64,000 nt of DNA from Bacillus yapensis. Lineage in GTDB: Bacteria > Bacillota > Bacilli > Bacillales > Cytobacillaceae. The notes beneath the pieces were generated by a model. The model was not told the DNA's origin. It was given only the letters and a program-made list of their open reading frames with translations, and ran no database searches. A program made the translations under genes and the position numbers. The stretch is taken from contig NZ_SUND01000008.1 in NCBI RefSeq assembly GCF_005280205.1, forward strand, positions 62,001 to 126,000, given 5' to 3'. This document shows positions 42,951 through 50,859 of this stretch, in pieces (position 1 is the stretch's first letter; the number at the start of each line of letters is the position of its first letter).

Positions 42951-42977
42951 CAACCCAGATGATGGGTTGTTTTTTGT
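42951..42977 (+). terminator. Intrinsic terminator after the BTAD activator gene
   Basis: CAACCCA-GATGA-TGGGTTG is a perfect 7-bp stem followed by TTTTTTGTT. Confidence 0.85.
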
Positions 42978-42988
42978 TATTTTGTTTC

Positions 42989-43040
42989 AAAAGCAACAAG
43001 TTTTTTTCGTAAGAAAATAAACAATGTTTGAGAAAAGAGC
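42989..43040 (+). repeat. Dispersed 3'-end motif, copy 2 (split)
   Basis: AAAAGCAACAAG (42989-43000) and GTTTGAGAAAAGAGC (43026-43040) are the two halves of the motif seen whole at 53197, here separated by about 25 bp of AT-rich sequence. Confidence 0.45.
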
Positions 43041-43043
43041 CTC

Positions 43044-43078
43044 TTTGTAACTCAAATGTAACCTGCTCGATTTATGAT
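43044..43078 (+). promoter_or_regulatory. Activator-type promoter with TGTAAC direct repeats, importer operon
   Basis: TGTAAC at 43046 and TGTAACC at 43057 are direct repeats 11 bp apart. After 9 bp comes TATGAT (43073-43078). No TTGACA-like -35 box is present; the repeats occupy its place. SARP-type activators bind such repeats, one helical turn apart, next to the -10 box. The same element occurs at 50798 before the ligase gene. The operon's first start codon is 150 bp downstream. Confidence 0.75.
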
Positions 43079-43227
43079 GTTTTCAAAGCTCGTAAGCTTA
43101 TGGAAAAGACTATGTTTTACACATCTTGTTGATGGGCAGCACTAGGGTAAGACTTGGTGCCTGGAGCGGAAAGAAACAAGATAGTAAGCAATGAGTCTTT
43201 GAAAAAATTTAAGGGGGAAGAACGACT

Positions 43228-44475
43228 GTGAAAACGTTGAAACGGAGCTTGTTTTTTGCATTCTTTTTATCATTATTCTTGATTGCAAGCGCATGTAGCA
43301 ACTCAGAACAAACCGAGTCTGAAGGCAATGAAGGAACAGAAGGAACAACTGAAACAGAAGAAGCACCAACAGAACCAATTAAAATTGGTGTGCTTGCCTC
43401 ACAAACAGGCGGGCTAGAAGCGTATGGTGAGCAAACATTAAGAGGATTTGAACTTGGATTGGAATATGCGACAGAAGGAACGATGGAAGTAGCTGGACGA
43501 AAAATTGAATACATCATAGAAGATACAGAAACAAAGCCTGAAGTTGCCGTTCAAAAAGCGACAAAACTATTAGAAGAAGATGAGGTTGATTTTCTAGTCG
43601 GTTCTTCTAGTTCAGGTGACACATTAGCCGTACTACCACTAGCTGAAGAATATGAAAAAATTATGATTGTTGAACCAGCGGCTGCAGATAGTGTAACAGG
43701 TTCAGAGTTTAATCCATATATTTTCCGTACAGCTCGTAACTCTTCCCAGGATGCCGTAGCTGGTGCAGCTGCCATTGCTGGTGAAGGGGTTAAAATTGCT
43801 ACATTTGCCCCTGATTATTCCTTTGGATGGGATGGAGTGGCAGCATTCAAAGAAGCTGCTGAAAAACTAGGAGCAGAAATTATTCATGAAGAATATGCCC
43901 CTCAGGATGCAACAGACTTCACGTCTAATATTCAAAAAATCATTGATGCAAAGCCAGATTATTTATTTGTCGTATGGGCTGGGGCAAACTCTCCTTGGAA
44001 TCAAATTGCTGACATGAAAGTACAGGAAAAAGGAATTAAAATCTCGACTGGTGCACCAGATATCGCGGCATTAGCGACTATGGAGCCCCTTGTTGGAATG
44101 GAAGGCTTCACCGTTTACTATCATGACCTACCGCAAAATGACATGAATACCTGGCTCGTTGAAGAACATAAAAAGCGTTTTAATGGAGATGTACCTGACT
44201 TATTTACACCAGGAGGTATGACAGCGGCCATTGCGATTGTAGAAGCCCTCAAGAAAACAGAGGGAGAAGCTGATGCAGATACCTTAATTGAAACAATGGA
44301 AGGGATGAGCTTTGACACACCAAAAGGCACAATGACCTTCAGACCAGAGGATCATCAGGCGTTACAATCGCTATATGCAATTAAACTGGAGAAAAAGGAC
44401 GGAGTTCCATATCCAGTCCCAGTTTTAATTCGTGAATTGAGTCCGGAAGAGACTGCTCCTCCAATTAGGAATTAG
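43228..44475 (+). CDS. Liv-type ABC transporter substrate-binding lipoprotein
   Basis: The 415-residue protein starts at a GTG behind GGGGGAAG. A lipoprotein signal with lipobox IASAC (Cys near residue 23) is followed by a Glu/Thr-rich linker and a type I periplasmic-binding fold (Peripla_BP_6). The domain begins IKIGVLASQTGGLEAYGEQTL at about 51-71 and includes VDFLVGSSSSGDTLAV, IFRTARNSSQDAVAG and TFAPDYSFGWDG. Related proteins bind branched-chain amino acids, aromatic acids, amides or other carboxylates. With a CoA ligase and thiolase-fold enzyme in the same regulon, a carboxylic acid is more likely than leucine; this is inference. Confidence 0.9.
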   Translation: MKTLKRSLFFAFFLSLFLIASACSNSEQTESEGNEGTEGTTETEEAPTEPIKIGVLASQTGGLEAYGEQTLRGFELGLEYATEGTMEVAGRKIEYIIEDTETKPEVAVQKATKLLEEDEVDFLVGSSSSGDTLAVLPLAEEYEKIMIVEPAAADSVTGSEFNPYIFRTARNSSQDAVAGAAAIAGEGVKIATFAPDYSFGWDGVAAFKEAAEKLGAEIIHEEYAPQDATDFTSNIQKIIDAKPDYLFVVWAGANSPWNQIADMKVQEKGIKISTGAPDIAALATMEPLVGMEGFTVYYHDLPQNDMNTWLVEEHKKRFNGDVPDLFTPGGMTAAIAIVEALKKTEGEADADTLIETMEGMSFDTPKGTMTFRPEDHQALQSLYAIKLEKKDGVPYPVPVLIRELSPEETAPPIRN

Positions 44476-44486
44476 CATTAGTACGG

Positions 44487-44530
44487 ACAATGAGCTTCGG
44501 TAATTTTACCGAAGTTCATTGTTCTATTTT
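44487..44530 (+). terminator. Intra-operon hairpin after the Liv-type binding-protein gene
   Basis: ACAATGA-CTTCGGTAA arms pair with TTACCGAAG-TCATTGT (one mismatch) around TTT, followed by TCTATTTT. Its place between binding-protein and ATPase genes matches a partial terminator favouring the binding protein, as in the importer at 24.5 kb. Confidence 0.75.
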
Positions 44531-44546
44531 AAAAGGAGGTTTTCGG

Positions 44547-45302
44547 GTGGAGACATTATTTGAAACAAAGGATTTAACCATCGCTTTTGGTGGGCATATA
44601 GCTGTCGATCACGTGAACATATCGGTTCCTGCCAATCAATTCAAATCGATCATCGGTCCGAACGGTGCAGGGAAAACGACATTTTTCAACTTGTTGAGTG
44701 GTCAGCTTTCTCCAACGGAAGGGGAGATCTTTTTCCGTGGAGAAAATATTACGAAGCTCTCTTCGACTGAACGGACAAGGAAAGGGATTGGACGCTCCTT
44801 TCAAATCACGAATGTGTTTCCGAATTTGACGGTATTAGAAAATGTACGACTTGCTGTTCAGTCTCAGGCAGGTATTCGATATCAAATGCTTTCCCATTTT
44901 AAAAAATATCAAGACTTAGAGGCAAAAGCACTGGAATGGCTTGAAATGGTGATGCTTGAGGATAAGCAAGAGACACTTGCGATCAATTTGGCCCACGGTG
45001 AAAAAAGAAAATTAGAGATTGCGATGTTACTAGCGTTAAACACAGAGGTTTTACTGTTAGATGAACCAACAGCAGGAATGTCGTTGGAAGAGGTACCTGC
45101 GATTTTAGATGTGATCCGACGAATTAAAGAAAAAGGTGATCGAACGATTCTATTAATCGAGCACAAAATGGATATGATCTTGGATCTATCCGACTCCATT
45201 ATGGTGTTGTTTAACGGGCGGTTGCTTGCAGATGGCACTCCTAAAGAGATTATGCTAAATGAAACCGTCCAGTCTGCCTATCTAGGAGGGATTCACAGTT
45301 GA
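44547..45302 (+). CDS. livG: Liv-type ABC transporter ATP-binding protein (LivG-like)
   Basis: The 251-residue protein starts at the GTG at 44547 (METLFETKDLTIAFGGHIAV) behind AAAGGAGGT; the in-frame upstream extension runs through the preceding hairpin. Walker A GPNGAGKTT, Q-loop SFQITNVFPNLTV, signature LAHGEKRKLEIAML (Ala-His variant usual in LivG), Walker B VLLLDEPTAGMS and switch His in LIEHKMDM are present. Its stop overlaps the TTG start of the next ATPase gene. It is one of the two ATPases of a LivFGHM-type importer. Confidence 0.92.
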   Translation: METLFETKDLTIAFGGHIAVDHVNISVPANQFKSIIGPNGAGKTTFFNLLSGQLSPTEGEIFFRGENITKLSSTERTRKGIGRSFQITNVFPNLTVLENVRLAVQSQAGIRYQMLSHFKKYQDLEAKALEWLEMVMLEDKQETLAINLAHGEKRKLEIAMLLALNTEVLLLDEPTAGMSLEEVPAILDVIRRIKEKGDRTILLIEHKMDMILDLSDSIMVLFNGRLLADGTPKEIMLNETVQSAYLGGIHS

Positions 45303-46006
45303 CTATCCAATTGAAGTTAAATGAGGTTGAAACCTATATTGGCCAGTTTCATATTTTACAAGGCATTTCACTAGAAGTACGTAAAGGTGAGGTAACCGTG
45401 CTCCTCGGGAGGAATGGTGCCGGGAAAACGACGACACTAAGAACAATTATGGGCTTAAATCCCTCTACAAAAGGAACGATCACTTTTAACAATGAGGAAA
45501 TTCAGTCACTTCCGACGTATTCTGTAGCGCAAAAGGGGATAGGTTATGTTCCGGAGGATCAGGGCATTTTTTCCGAGCTGACAGTTGAAGAAAATTTGAA
45601 GGTTGCCATGAAAAATGAAAGTGACAGTACAAAAGAGCGTCTTAATTATATTTTAAATTTGTTTCCTGATTTAAAGAAGTTTTGGAAGAAGCCCGGTGGT
45701 CTTTTAAGTGGCGGGCAAAAACAGATGCTTTCGATTGCACGAGCGTATGTAAACGATAATGAGCTTCTTTTGATTGATGAGCCGAGTAAGGGACTTGCTC
45801 CGATTGTCGTGGAAAAAGTGATGGAATCGATTATCGAAATGAAGGATACAACAACGATTGTGCTTGTCGAGCAAAATTTCATGATGGCGAGTACGATCGG
45901 GGACCATTTTTACATTATTGACGATGGGCAGACGGTACAAAATGGACCAATGGAAGTGCTAAAAGAAGACGATGAGATGAGGAGAAAGTATTTAGGCATC
46001 GCGTAG
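45299..46006 (+). CDS. livF: Liv-type ABC transporter ATP-binding protein (LivF-like)
   Basis: The 235-residue protein begins at a TTG at 45299 that overlaps the stop of livG, 11 bp after GGAGGG. It has Walker A GRNGAGKTT, Q-loop YVPEDQGIFSELTVEENL, signature LSGGQKQMLSIARA, Walker B LLLIDEPSKGLAP and a Gln in place of the switch His (VLVEQNF), which is normal for LivF. It pairs with the LivG-like protein. Confidence 0.92.
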   Translation: MTIQLKLNEVETYIGQFHILQGISLEVRKGEVTVLLGRNGAGKTTTLRTIMGLNPSTKGTITFNNEEIQSLPTYSVAQKGIGYVPEDQGIFSELTVEENLKVAMKNESDSTKERLNYILNLFPDLKKFWKKPGGLLSGGQKQMLSIARAYVNDNELLLIDEPSKGLAPIVVEKVMESIIEMKDTTTIVLVEQNFMMASTIGDHFYIIDDGQTVQNGPMEVLKEDDEMRRKYLGIA

Positions 46007-46021
46007 AGGAGGGAAGAGGAA

Positions 46022-46882
46022 TTGGATGTTTTCTTTAATTTAACATTAAATGGATTGGCGACGGGCATGCTCATTTTTCTATTAGCTGCAGGGCTAACAC
46101 TGATTTTTGGATTGATGGATGTCCTAAACTTTGCCCATGGTGGATTATTTGCCTGGGGAGCTTATAGTGGTACGTGGCTCTATGCTACAACCGGTAGTTT
46201 TATCATCGGCATTCTCGGTGCCGTGGTTACGGGATTAATTCTTGGGCTGATTACAGAACGGGTCATCATTAAGCCAGTATACGGTAATCATGTACAGCAG
46301 ATTTTAATTACTCTCGGTCTCATGCTTGTTTTATCTGAATTATTAAAGGTCGTTTGGGGACCGAATCAGCTTTCGGCAACAGCTCCTGATTTCTTAAAAG
46401 GAAGCTTTGAGGTGGGCGGAGTTATTATTATCAAATATCGCCTTTTTATCATTGCTGTTGGGTTACTTGTGTTTTTCGCCGTTCAATATGTGTTGAAGAA
46501 TACAAAAATCGGTCTTGTTGTTCGCGCTGGAGTTATGAACAAAGAGATGGTGCAAGCACTTGGAATCAACATTAAGAAGGTCTTTATGCTTGTCTTCATG
46601 GTTGGTTCTGGAATGGCAGCTCTTAGTGGGGTTCTCCTTGGTCCATATTCCGGCGTCATTCATGCAGAAATGGGTATGGAGTTTGCGATTCTCGCCTTTA
46701 TTGTCGTTGTCATTGGGGGAATGGGGAGTTTCCCAGGCTCGATTCTAGCAGCCATTCTCGTTGGTTTATCTGGCTCCTTTATGGCTTATTATGTACCAGA
46801 CTTAGCCCTTGCTGCAAACATGCTGTTAATGGCGATAGTCCTAATTTTTAGACCACAAGGCTTATTTGGGTGGAAGGGGTGA
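46022..46882 (+). CDS. livH: Liv-type ABC transporter permease (LivH-like)
   Basis: The 286-residue membrane protein starts at a TTG at 46022, 8 bp from GGAGGG; no in-frame ATG is near. It has about eight helices with the LivH segment LIFGLMDVLNFAHGGLFAWGAY near residue 26 (cited by position) and coupling region VVRAGVMNKEMVQALGINIKK near 158. The end reads LIFRPQGLFGWKG, typical of LivH. It is coupled to livM, whose start lies 7 bp after its stop. Confidence 0.92.
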   Translation: MDVFFNLTLNGLATGMLIFLLAAGLTLIFGLMDVLNFAHGGLFAWGAYSGTWLYATTGSFIIGILGAVVTGLILGLITERVIIKPVYGNHVQQILITLGLMLVLSELLKVVWGPNQLSATAPDFLKGSFEVGGVIIIKYRLFIIAVGLLVFFAVQYVLKNTKIGLVVRAGVMNKEMVQALGINIKKVFMLVFMVGSGMAALSGVLLGPYSGVIHAEMGMEFAILAFIVVVIGGMGSFPGSILAAILVGLSGSFMAYYVPDLALAANMLLMAIVLIFRPQGLFGWKG

Positions 46883-46889
46883 GAAAAAA

Positions 46890-47891
46890 GTGAAATCAAT
46901 ATTTGTTCAAAGAAAAAACATTGTTTATACAATCATTGCGATTTTGCTTATCCTTTTTCCATTTATGAATGATTCTCGCTCGATGATGATTTTATTTACA
47001 CAAGTGTTTATCTTTGCGATTTTCGCCATGAGCTATGATTTACTGTTAGGATTCACAGGAATTGTTTCATTTGGTCATGCGATGTTCTTTGGAATTGGAG
47101 CATACGCAGTTGGGATCTTTATGAAACAATTTGAACCCACCTTACCTTATTTCCTACTGGCCGTCGTCATAACGATCCTCATCACAGCTATTGTTAGTTA
47201 TGTAGTAGGATTATTAACTTTACGCTTAAAAAGTCATTTCTACGCAATGCTCACATTAGCATTTGCTAGTTTGTTTTTAGTATTGGCTGAAAAATGGCGC
47301 ACATTGACCCATGGAAATGACGGTTTTACTTTTAGAACGCCTGAAATATTTCGAGATCGATTAGATTTTTACCTAATCTGCCTCGTTTCCATGATTGTCG
47401 TCTTTTTGCTCTTAAACCGGTTTACAAACTCACCATTAGGAAAGGTGTTACAAGCGATTCGGGAAAATGAGCAAAGAACAGAATCCTTAGGCTACAGCGT
47501 TATACAATACAAAATTATCGCGAGTGTTGTCTCAGGTGTTTTGGCTGGATTTGCAGGAATCCTTTACTCCGTATCGTTGCGTTTTGTTAACACGAGTGTA
47601 TTTACGATGGACATTACGTTGGATGCTCTCTTAATGACGATAATTGGTGGTGTCGGTACATTAATCGGAGCGATTATAGGAGCTGGATTGATTGAATTTG
47701 CTCACCATTGGTTAACCGAGCTTGCGAAGGTTCATTGGATTTTTGAACGTTGGATTATCTTCTTTGGCATTATCTATATTCTTGTCGTGATGTTTTTTCC
47801 GCGAGGAATTGTCGGAACAGTAAGGAATATAAAACTGAAATCCAAAAAGCGTGTAACCGATAAATCAGAGCAACAAAAGGCAGCGGGTTAA
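46890..47891 (+). CDS. livM: Liv-type ABC transporter permease (LivM-like)
   Basis: The roughly 333-residue membrane protein is best started at the GTG at 46890 (MKSIFVQRKNIVYTII), 6-8 bp from GGAAGGGGTGAG; an in-frame TTG at 46866 overlaps livH. It has about ten helices, with the LivM motif LLGFTGIVSFGHAMFFGIGAY near residue 50 (cited by position), AIRENEQRTESLGYS coupling loop near 195, and PRGIVGTVRN near the end. It completes the importer. A 59-residue gene follows after 12 bp. Confidence 0.92.
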   Translation: MKSIFVQRKNIVYTIIAILLILFPFMNDSRSMMILFTQVFIFAIFAMSYDLLLGFTGIVSFGHAMFFGIGAYAVGIFMKQFEPTLPYFLLAVVITILITAIVSYVVGLLTLRLKSHFYAMLTLAFASLFLVLAEKWRTLTHGNDGFTFRTPEIFRDRLDFYLICLVSMIVVFLLLNRFTNSPLGKVLQAIRENEQRTESLGYSVIQYKIIASVVSGVLAGFAGILYSVSLRFVNTSVFTMDITLDALLMTIIGGVGTLIGAIIGAGLIEFAHHWLTELAKVHWIFERWIIFFGIIYILVVMFFPRGIVGTVRNIKLKSKKRVTDKSEQQKAAG

Positions 47892-47903
47892 GGAGGAATG
47901 GTT

Positions 47904-48083
47904 ATGGAGCAAACACAAATTGCCTCATTTATTATTCGATTTCATTTAGCTGAGTTTGATAAGGAATCAAATAAAAAGAGTTGGCGAATTAAAGTCACGC
48001 ATGTACAAGAGGACGAGGAAACCCTTTTTGAAACGATTGAGGAAGCGACTCTTTTTATGAAAAAGATTGTCGGGGAAGCTTAA
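47904..48083 (+). CDS. Small protein of unknown function in the importer/enzyme operon
   Basis: The 59-residue protein starts MEQTQIASFIIRFHLAEFDK at 47904, 7 bp behind GGAGG; the ATG at 47898 is too close. It looks like one small beta-sheet plus helix: a hydrophobic strand (ASFIIRFHLAEF), a strand around SWRIKVTHVQ, and a helix ETIEEATLFMKKIVGEA. It has no signal peptide and no cysteines. It lies between livM and the KAS III-like gene with tight spacing on both sides, so a subunit or accessory role in the pathway is possible. No family recognised. Confidence 0.75.
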   Translation: MEQTQIASFIIRFHLAEFDKESNKKSWRIKVTHVQEDEETLFETIEEATLFMKKIVGEA

Positions 48084-48100
48084 AACTGAGGTGAGGGGAA

Positions 48101-49108
48101 ATGACAATTGGAATCTTGAGTGTCGCGACATATATTCCTGATACTTTTATGACAGGAAAGGAAATTGCAAAAAAAGCAGGGATTCCATATGAAATTGTGG
48201 AAGAAAAGATGGGGATTAAATGTAAACCGATTCCAGGTGTGGATGATCATACTTGTGAAATGGGGATAAAGGCTGCCAAAAAGGCGATAGCGCGAGCAGG
48301 AATCGATCCATTAGAGATTGATTTGATTATAAATATTGGTGAAGAACATAAGGAGTATCCTTTATGGACTGCCGGAATTAAGCTTCAGGAGGAAATTGGT
48401 GCATATAATGCTGTGGCCTTTGATGTTGCACTAAGATGTGGAACAACAATTATGGCTTTAAAGATTGCGAAGGATATGATGAGTTCGGACCCAAAGCTAG
48501 GAACCGTCTTACTTGCAGGGGGCTATCGTAATATCGATTTTATTGATTACGAGAATACGAGAACTCGTTTTATGTTTAATCTTGGTGCAGGCGGTGGAGC
48601 GATGCTGTTACGAAAGGGTCACAGCGAAAATCGACTCCTGGAAACCGACTTAATCACAGATGGAAGCTTTTCTGAAGACGTAGTGGTTGTAGCAGGGGGA
48701 ACAAAGAACCCACTTACAAAAGATAATCTTCACCTCCACCAACTTGATGTCTTAGATCCTGAGGGGATGAAAAATCGACTGGAACAGAAGTCAATGGCCA
48801 ACTTCTTGAAGGTTATTCGCGAATCACTGAAAAAGAGTGGGTACTCTGAGAAGGATATTCAGTATGTGGGTCTCTTACACATGAAAAAATCAGCACATGA
48901 ATATGTATTAAAGGAATTAGGTTTGTCTCAAGATCATTCTATTTATCTAGAAAACTACGGTCATATTGGACAAATTGATCAAATTTTATCTCTAGAGCTT
49001 GCAGAACAGGAAGGTAAGTTAAAGAATGGCGATATCGTCGTCTTAGTAAGTGCAGGAATCGGCTATGCATGGGGGGCAACAACAATTCGCTGGGGAAAGG
49101 GAGATTAG
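48101..49108 (+). CDS. KAS III-fold (thiolase-like) enzyme with altered active site
   Basis: The 335-residue protein has the FabH-type thiolase fold. The nucleophile Cys113 lies in VALRCGTTIMALKIAKD. The catalytic His is probably in VGLLHMKKSAHEY, where FabH has HQAN. The segment ENYGHIGQIDQILSLELA has His where FabH has the Asn of YGNTSAAS, so the usual Cys-His-Asn triad looks like Cys-His-His. It therefore may not be a decarboxylating fatty-acid starter enzyme but an acyl transferase or beta-keto-acyl-CoA cleaving or forming enzyme. The regulon context (importer, hydrolase, dehydrogenase, CoA ligase) points to metabolism of an imported acid, not housekeeping lipid synthesis. Confidence 0.82.
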   Translation: MTIGILSVATYIPDTFMTGKEIAKKAGIPYEIVEEKMGIKCKPIPGVDDHTCEMGIKAAKKAIARAGIDPLEIDLIINIGEEHKEYPLWTAGIKLQEEIGAYNAVAFDVALRCGTTIMALKIAKDMMSSDPKLGTVLLAGGYRNIDFIDYENTRTRFMFNLGAGGGAMLLRKGHSENRLLETDLITDGSFSEDVVVVAGGTKNPLTKDNLHLHQLDVLDPEGMKNRLEQKSMANFLKVIRESLKKSGYSEKDIQYVGLLHMKKSAHEYVLKELGLSQDHSIYLENYGHIGQIDQILSLELAEQEGKLKNGDIVVLVSAGIGYAWGATTIRWGKGD

Positions 49109-49109
49109 T

Positions 49110-50009
49110 ATGACACTGGGTGTTCAAGTAGAACTGAAAAAAGTATTGTTGTCGAACGGTGAAACATTGGCATATCGAGAAAGAGAAGGTGGAGAAAAGA
49201 AGGTTTTGCTCATTCATGGAAATATGACTTCTTCAAAGCATTGGGATCGGGTTATTGAAAACATCGCGCCTTCTTTTAAAATCTATGCGGTTGATTTAAG
49301 AGGATTTGGAGGGTCCACCTATCATACTCCTATTCAGTCAATTAAGGATTTTTCAAAAGATGTGAAGCTCTTTGTTGATTCCATACAGTTGACTGATTTC
49401 TCGATTGTTGGTTGGTCAACAGGAGGAGCTGTTGGAATGCAGTTTGTCGCTGATTACCCTGGTGTTTGTGAAAAACTCGTCCTTTTAGCCTCCGCTTCAA
49501 CAAGGGGTTATCCATTTTATGGAGTAACAACGGATGGTCAAGTTGACTTGAACAATCGTCTCCAAACGTATGAAGATGTGAAAAACGATAGTAAAACCTT
49601 GGCGATTCAAGGAGCGTATGATACGCAAAATCGTGAACTGTTGAAAGCGACTTGGAATGCGTTGATTTACACAAAAAATCAACCAAGTGAAGAGCTTTAC
49701 GAGGAGTATGTTGATGATATGCTGACACAAAGAAATTTAGCAGAGGTGTATCATGCGCTCAATACTTTCAACATTAGTTCGGTGAACAATGGTTTAACAG
49801 GAGGGGAAAATCAAGCCAAAGATATTATCATCCCAACACTTGTGCTTCGAGGTGAACGTGATTTGGTTGTTGTTAAGCATATGGCAGAAGAGATTATGCA
49901 GGACTTTGGGGGAAATGCTCGTTTTGTTGAATTGAAAGATTGTGGGCATTCTCCTCTCGTAGATGATTTAGAACAATTGTTACAGGAGATAACTGATTTC
50001 TTATCTTAA
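49110..50009 (+). CDS. Alpha/beta hydrolase
   Basis: The 299-residue protein starts at 49110, directly after the KAS III-like stop. Motifs: oxyanion region LLIHGNMTSSKHW (about residues 33-45), nucleophile elbow VGWSTGGAVG with Ser103, acidic residue in LRGERDLVV and His in DCGHSPLVDD. The cap domain (about 130-215) is moderately large. It resembles enol-lactone hydrolases, esterases and C-C bond hydrolases. It might cleave an ester, lactone or thioester intermediate of the pathway; the sequence alone does not say which. Confidence 0.88.
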   Translation: MTLGVQVELKKVLLSNGETLAYREREGGEKKVLLIHGNMTSSKHWDRVIENIAPSFKIYAVDLRGFGGSTYHTPIQSIKDFSKDVKLFVDSIQLTDFSIVGWSTGGAVGMQFVADYPGVCEKLVLLASASTRGYPFYGVTTDGQVDLNNRLQTYEDVKNDSKTLAIQGAYDTQNRELLKATWNALIYTKNQPSEELYEEYVDDMLTQRNLAEVYHALNTFNISSVNNGLTGGENQAKDIIIPTLVLRGERDLVVVKHMAEEIMQDFGGNARFVELKDCGHSPLVDDLEQLLQEITDFLS

Positions 50010-50022
50010 TGGAGGAAGAACT

Positions 50023-50763
50023 ATGAGATTAGCTGAAAAGGTAGCGATAATTACTGGAGGAGCAGGGGGAATTGGCTTCGCTGCAGCAGAAACCTTTGCT
50101 CACGAAGGGGCAATGGTAGCCATTGCTGATTTTGATGAAGAGGTTGGTGGTGGAAAAGCAAATGAACTCCAGGAAAAAGGCTACGATGTAGCGTTTTTTC
50201 AAGTAGATGTCTCGGAACGAGTCAGCGTTGATGAGATGGTGCAAAGAGTACTAGACCGTTTTGGTACTATTGATATTCTTGTCAATAATGCTGGAATTAC
50301 AAGAGATGCGATGCTTTCCAAAATGACTGCGGCCGATTTTCAAAAGGTAATCGATGTAAACTTGTCAGGTGTTTTTCATTGTACACAAGCGGTTCTTCCT
50401 ACTTTGGTGGCGAAAGGAAGCGGGGCGATCATCAATACTTCGTCTGTTTCGGGTGTATATGGAAACATTGGGCAAACAAATTATGCTGCCTCAAAAGCAG
50501 GAGTTGTAGGCATGACAAAAACATGGGCAAAAGAGCTTGGCCGCAAAGGAATTACTGTTAACGCAGTAGCACCGGGATTTATTGAAACGGGAATGACCGC
50601 TACGGTACCTGACAAGGTTATTGACCAAATGAAACAGCAGATTCCACTTGGCCGGCTTGGGGCACCACAAGATATTGCTAACGCCTATTTGTTTTTAGCT
50701 TCTAATGAAGCAAGGTATGTAAATGGCATCACCTTACACGTGGATGGTGGGATTCGGATGTAA
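50023..50763 (+). CDS. Short-chain dehydrogenase/reductase (FabG-like)
   Basis: The 246-residue protein is a classical SDR: cofactor motif TGGAGGIGFA (about residues 11-20), NNAGITRDAML near 88, catalytic Ser in NTSSVSGVYG, Tyr and Lys in YAASKAGVVGMTK, and C-terminal VDGGIRM. Similarity to FabG and acetoacetyl-CoA reductases suggests oxidation or reduction of a 3-hydroxy/3-oxoacyl thioester. It ends the importer/enzyme operon before a strong terminator. In this regulon it may act on the CoA ester made by the ligase. Confidence 0.92.
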   Translation: MRLAEKVAIITGGAGGIGFAAAETFAHEGAMVAIADFDEEVGGGKANELQEKGYDVAFFQVDVSERVSVDEMVQRVLDRFGTIDILVNNAGITRDAMLSKMTAADFQKVIDVNLSGVFHCTQAVLPTLVAKGSGAIINTSSVSGVYGNIGQTNYAASKAGVVGMTKTWAKELGRKGITVNAVAPGFIETGMTATVPDKVIDQMKQQIPLGRLGAPQDIANAYLFLASNEARYVNGITLHVDGGIRM

Positions 50764-50769
50764 TACTTT

Positions 50770-50796
50770 AAAAGTAGCCTTGGGCTACTTTTTTGC
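50770..50796 (+). terminator. Intrinsic terminator at the end of the importer/enzyme operon
   Basis: AAAAGTAGCC-TTG-GGCTACTTTT is a perfect 10-bp stem followed by TTGC. The next promoter element begins two bases later. Confidence 0.88.
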
Positions 50797-50797
50797 A

Positions 50798-50832
50798 TTT
50801 GTAACTTCCTTGTAACCACTTCTAATTACAAT
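50798..50832 (+). promoter_or_regulatory. Activator-type promoter with TGTAAC direct repeats, ligase gene
   Basis: TGTAAC at 50800 and TGTAACC at 50811 are 11 bp apart and are followed after 9 bp by TACAAT (50827-50832). Sixteen of the 20 bases across the repeat pair match the site at 43044, and the spacing to the -10 box is identical. The ligase start codon is 28 bp downstream. It is the second candidate target of the BTAD activator. Confidence 0.75.
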
Positions 50833-50859
50833 CAATCCATCAAGAATGAAGGAGAGATT

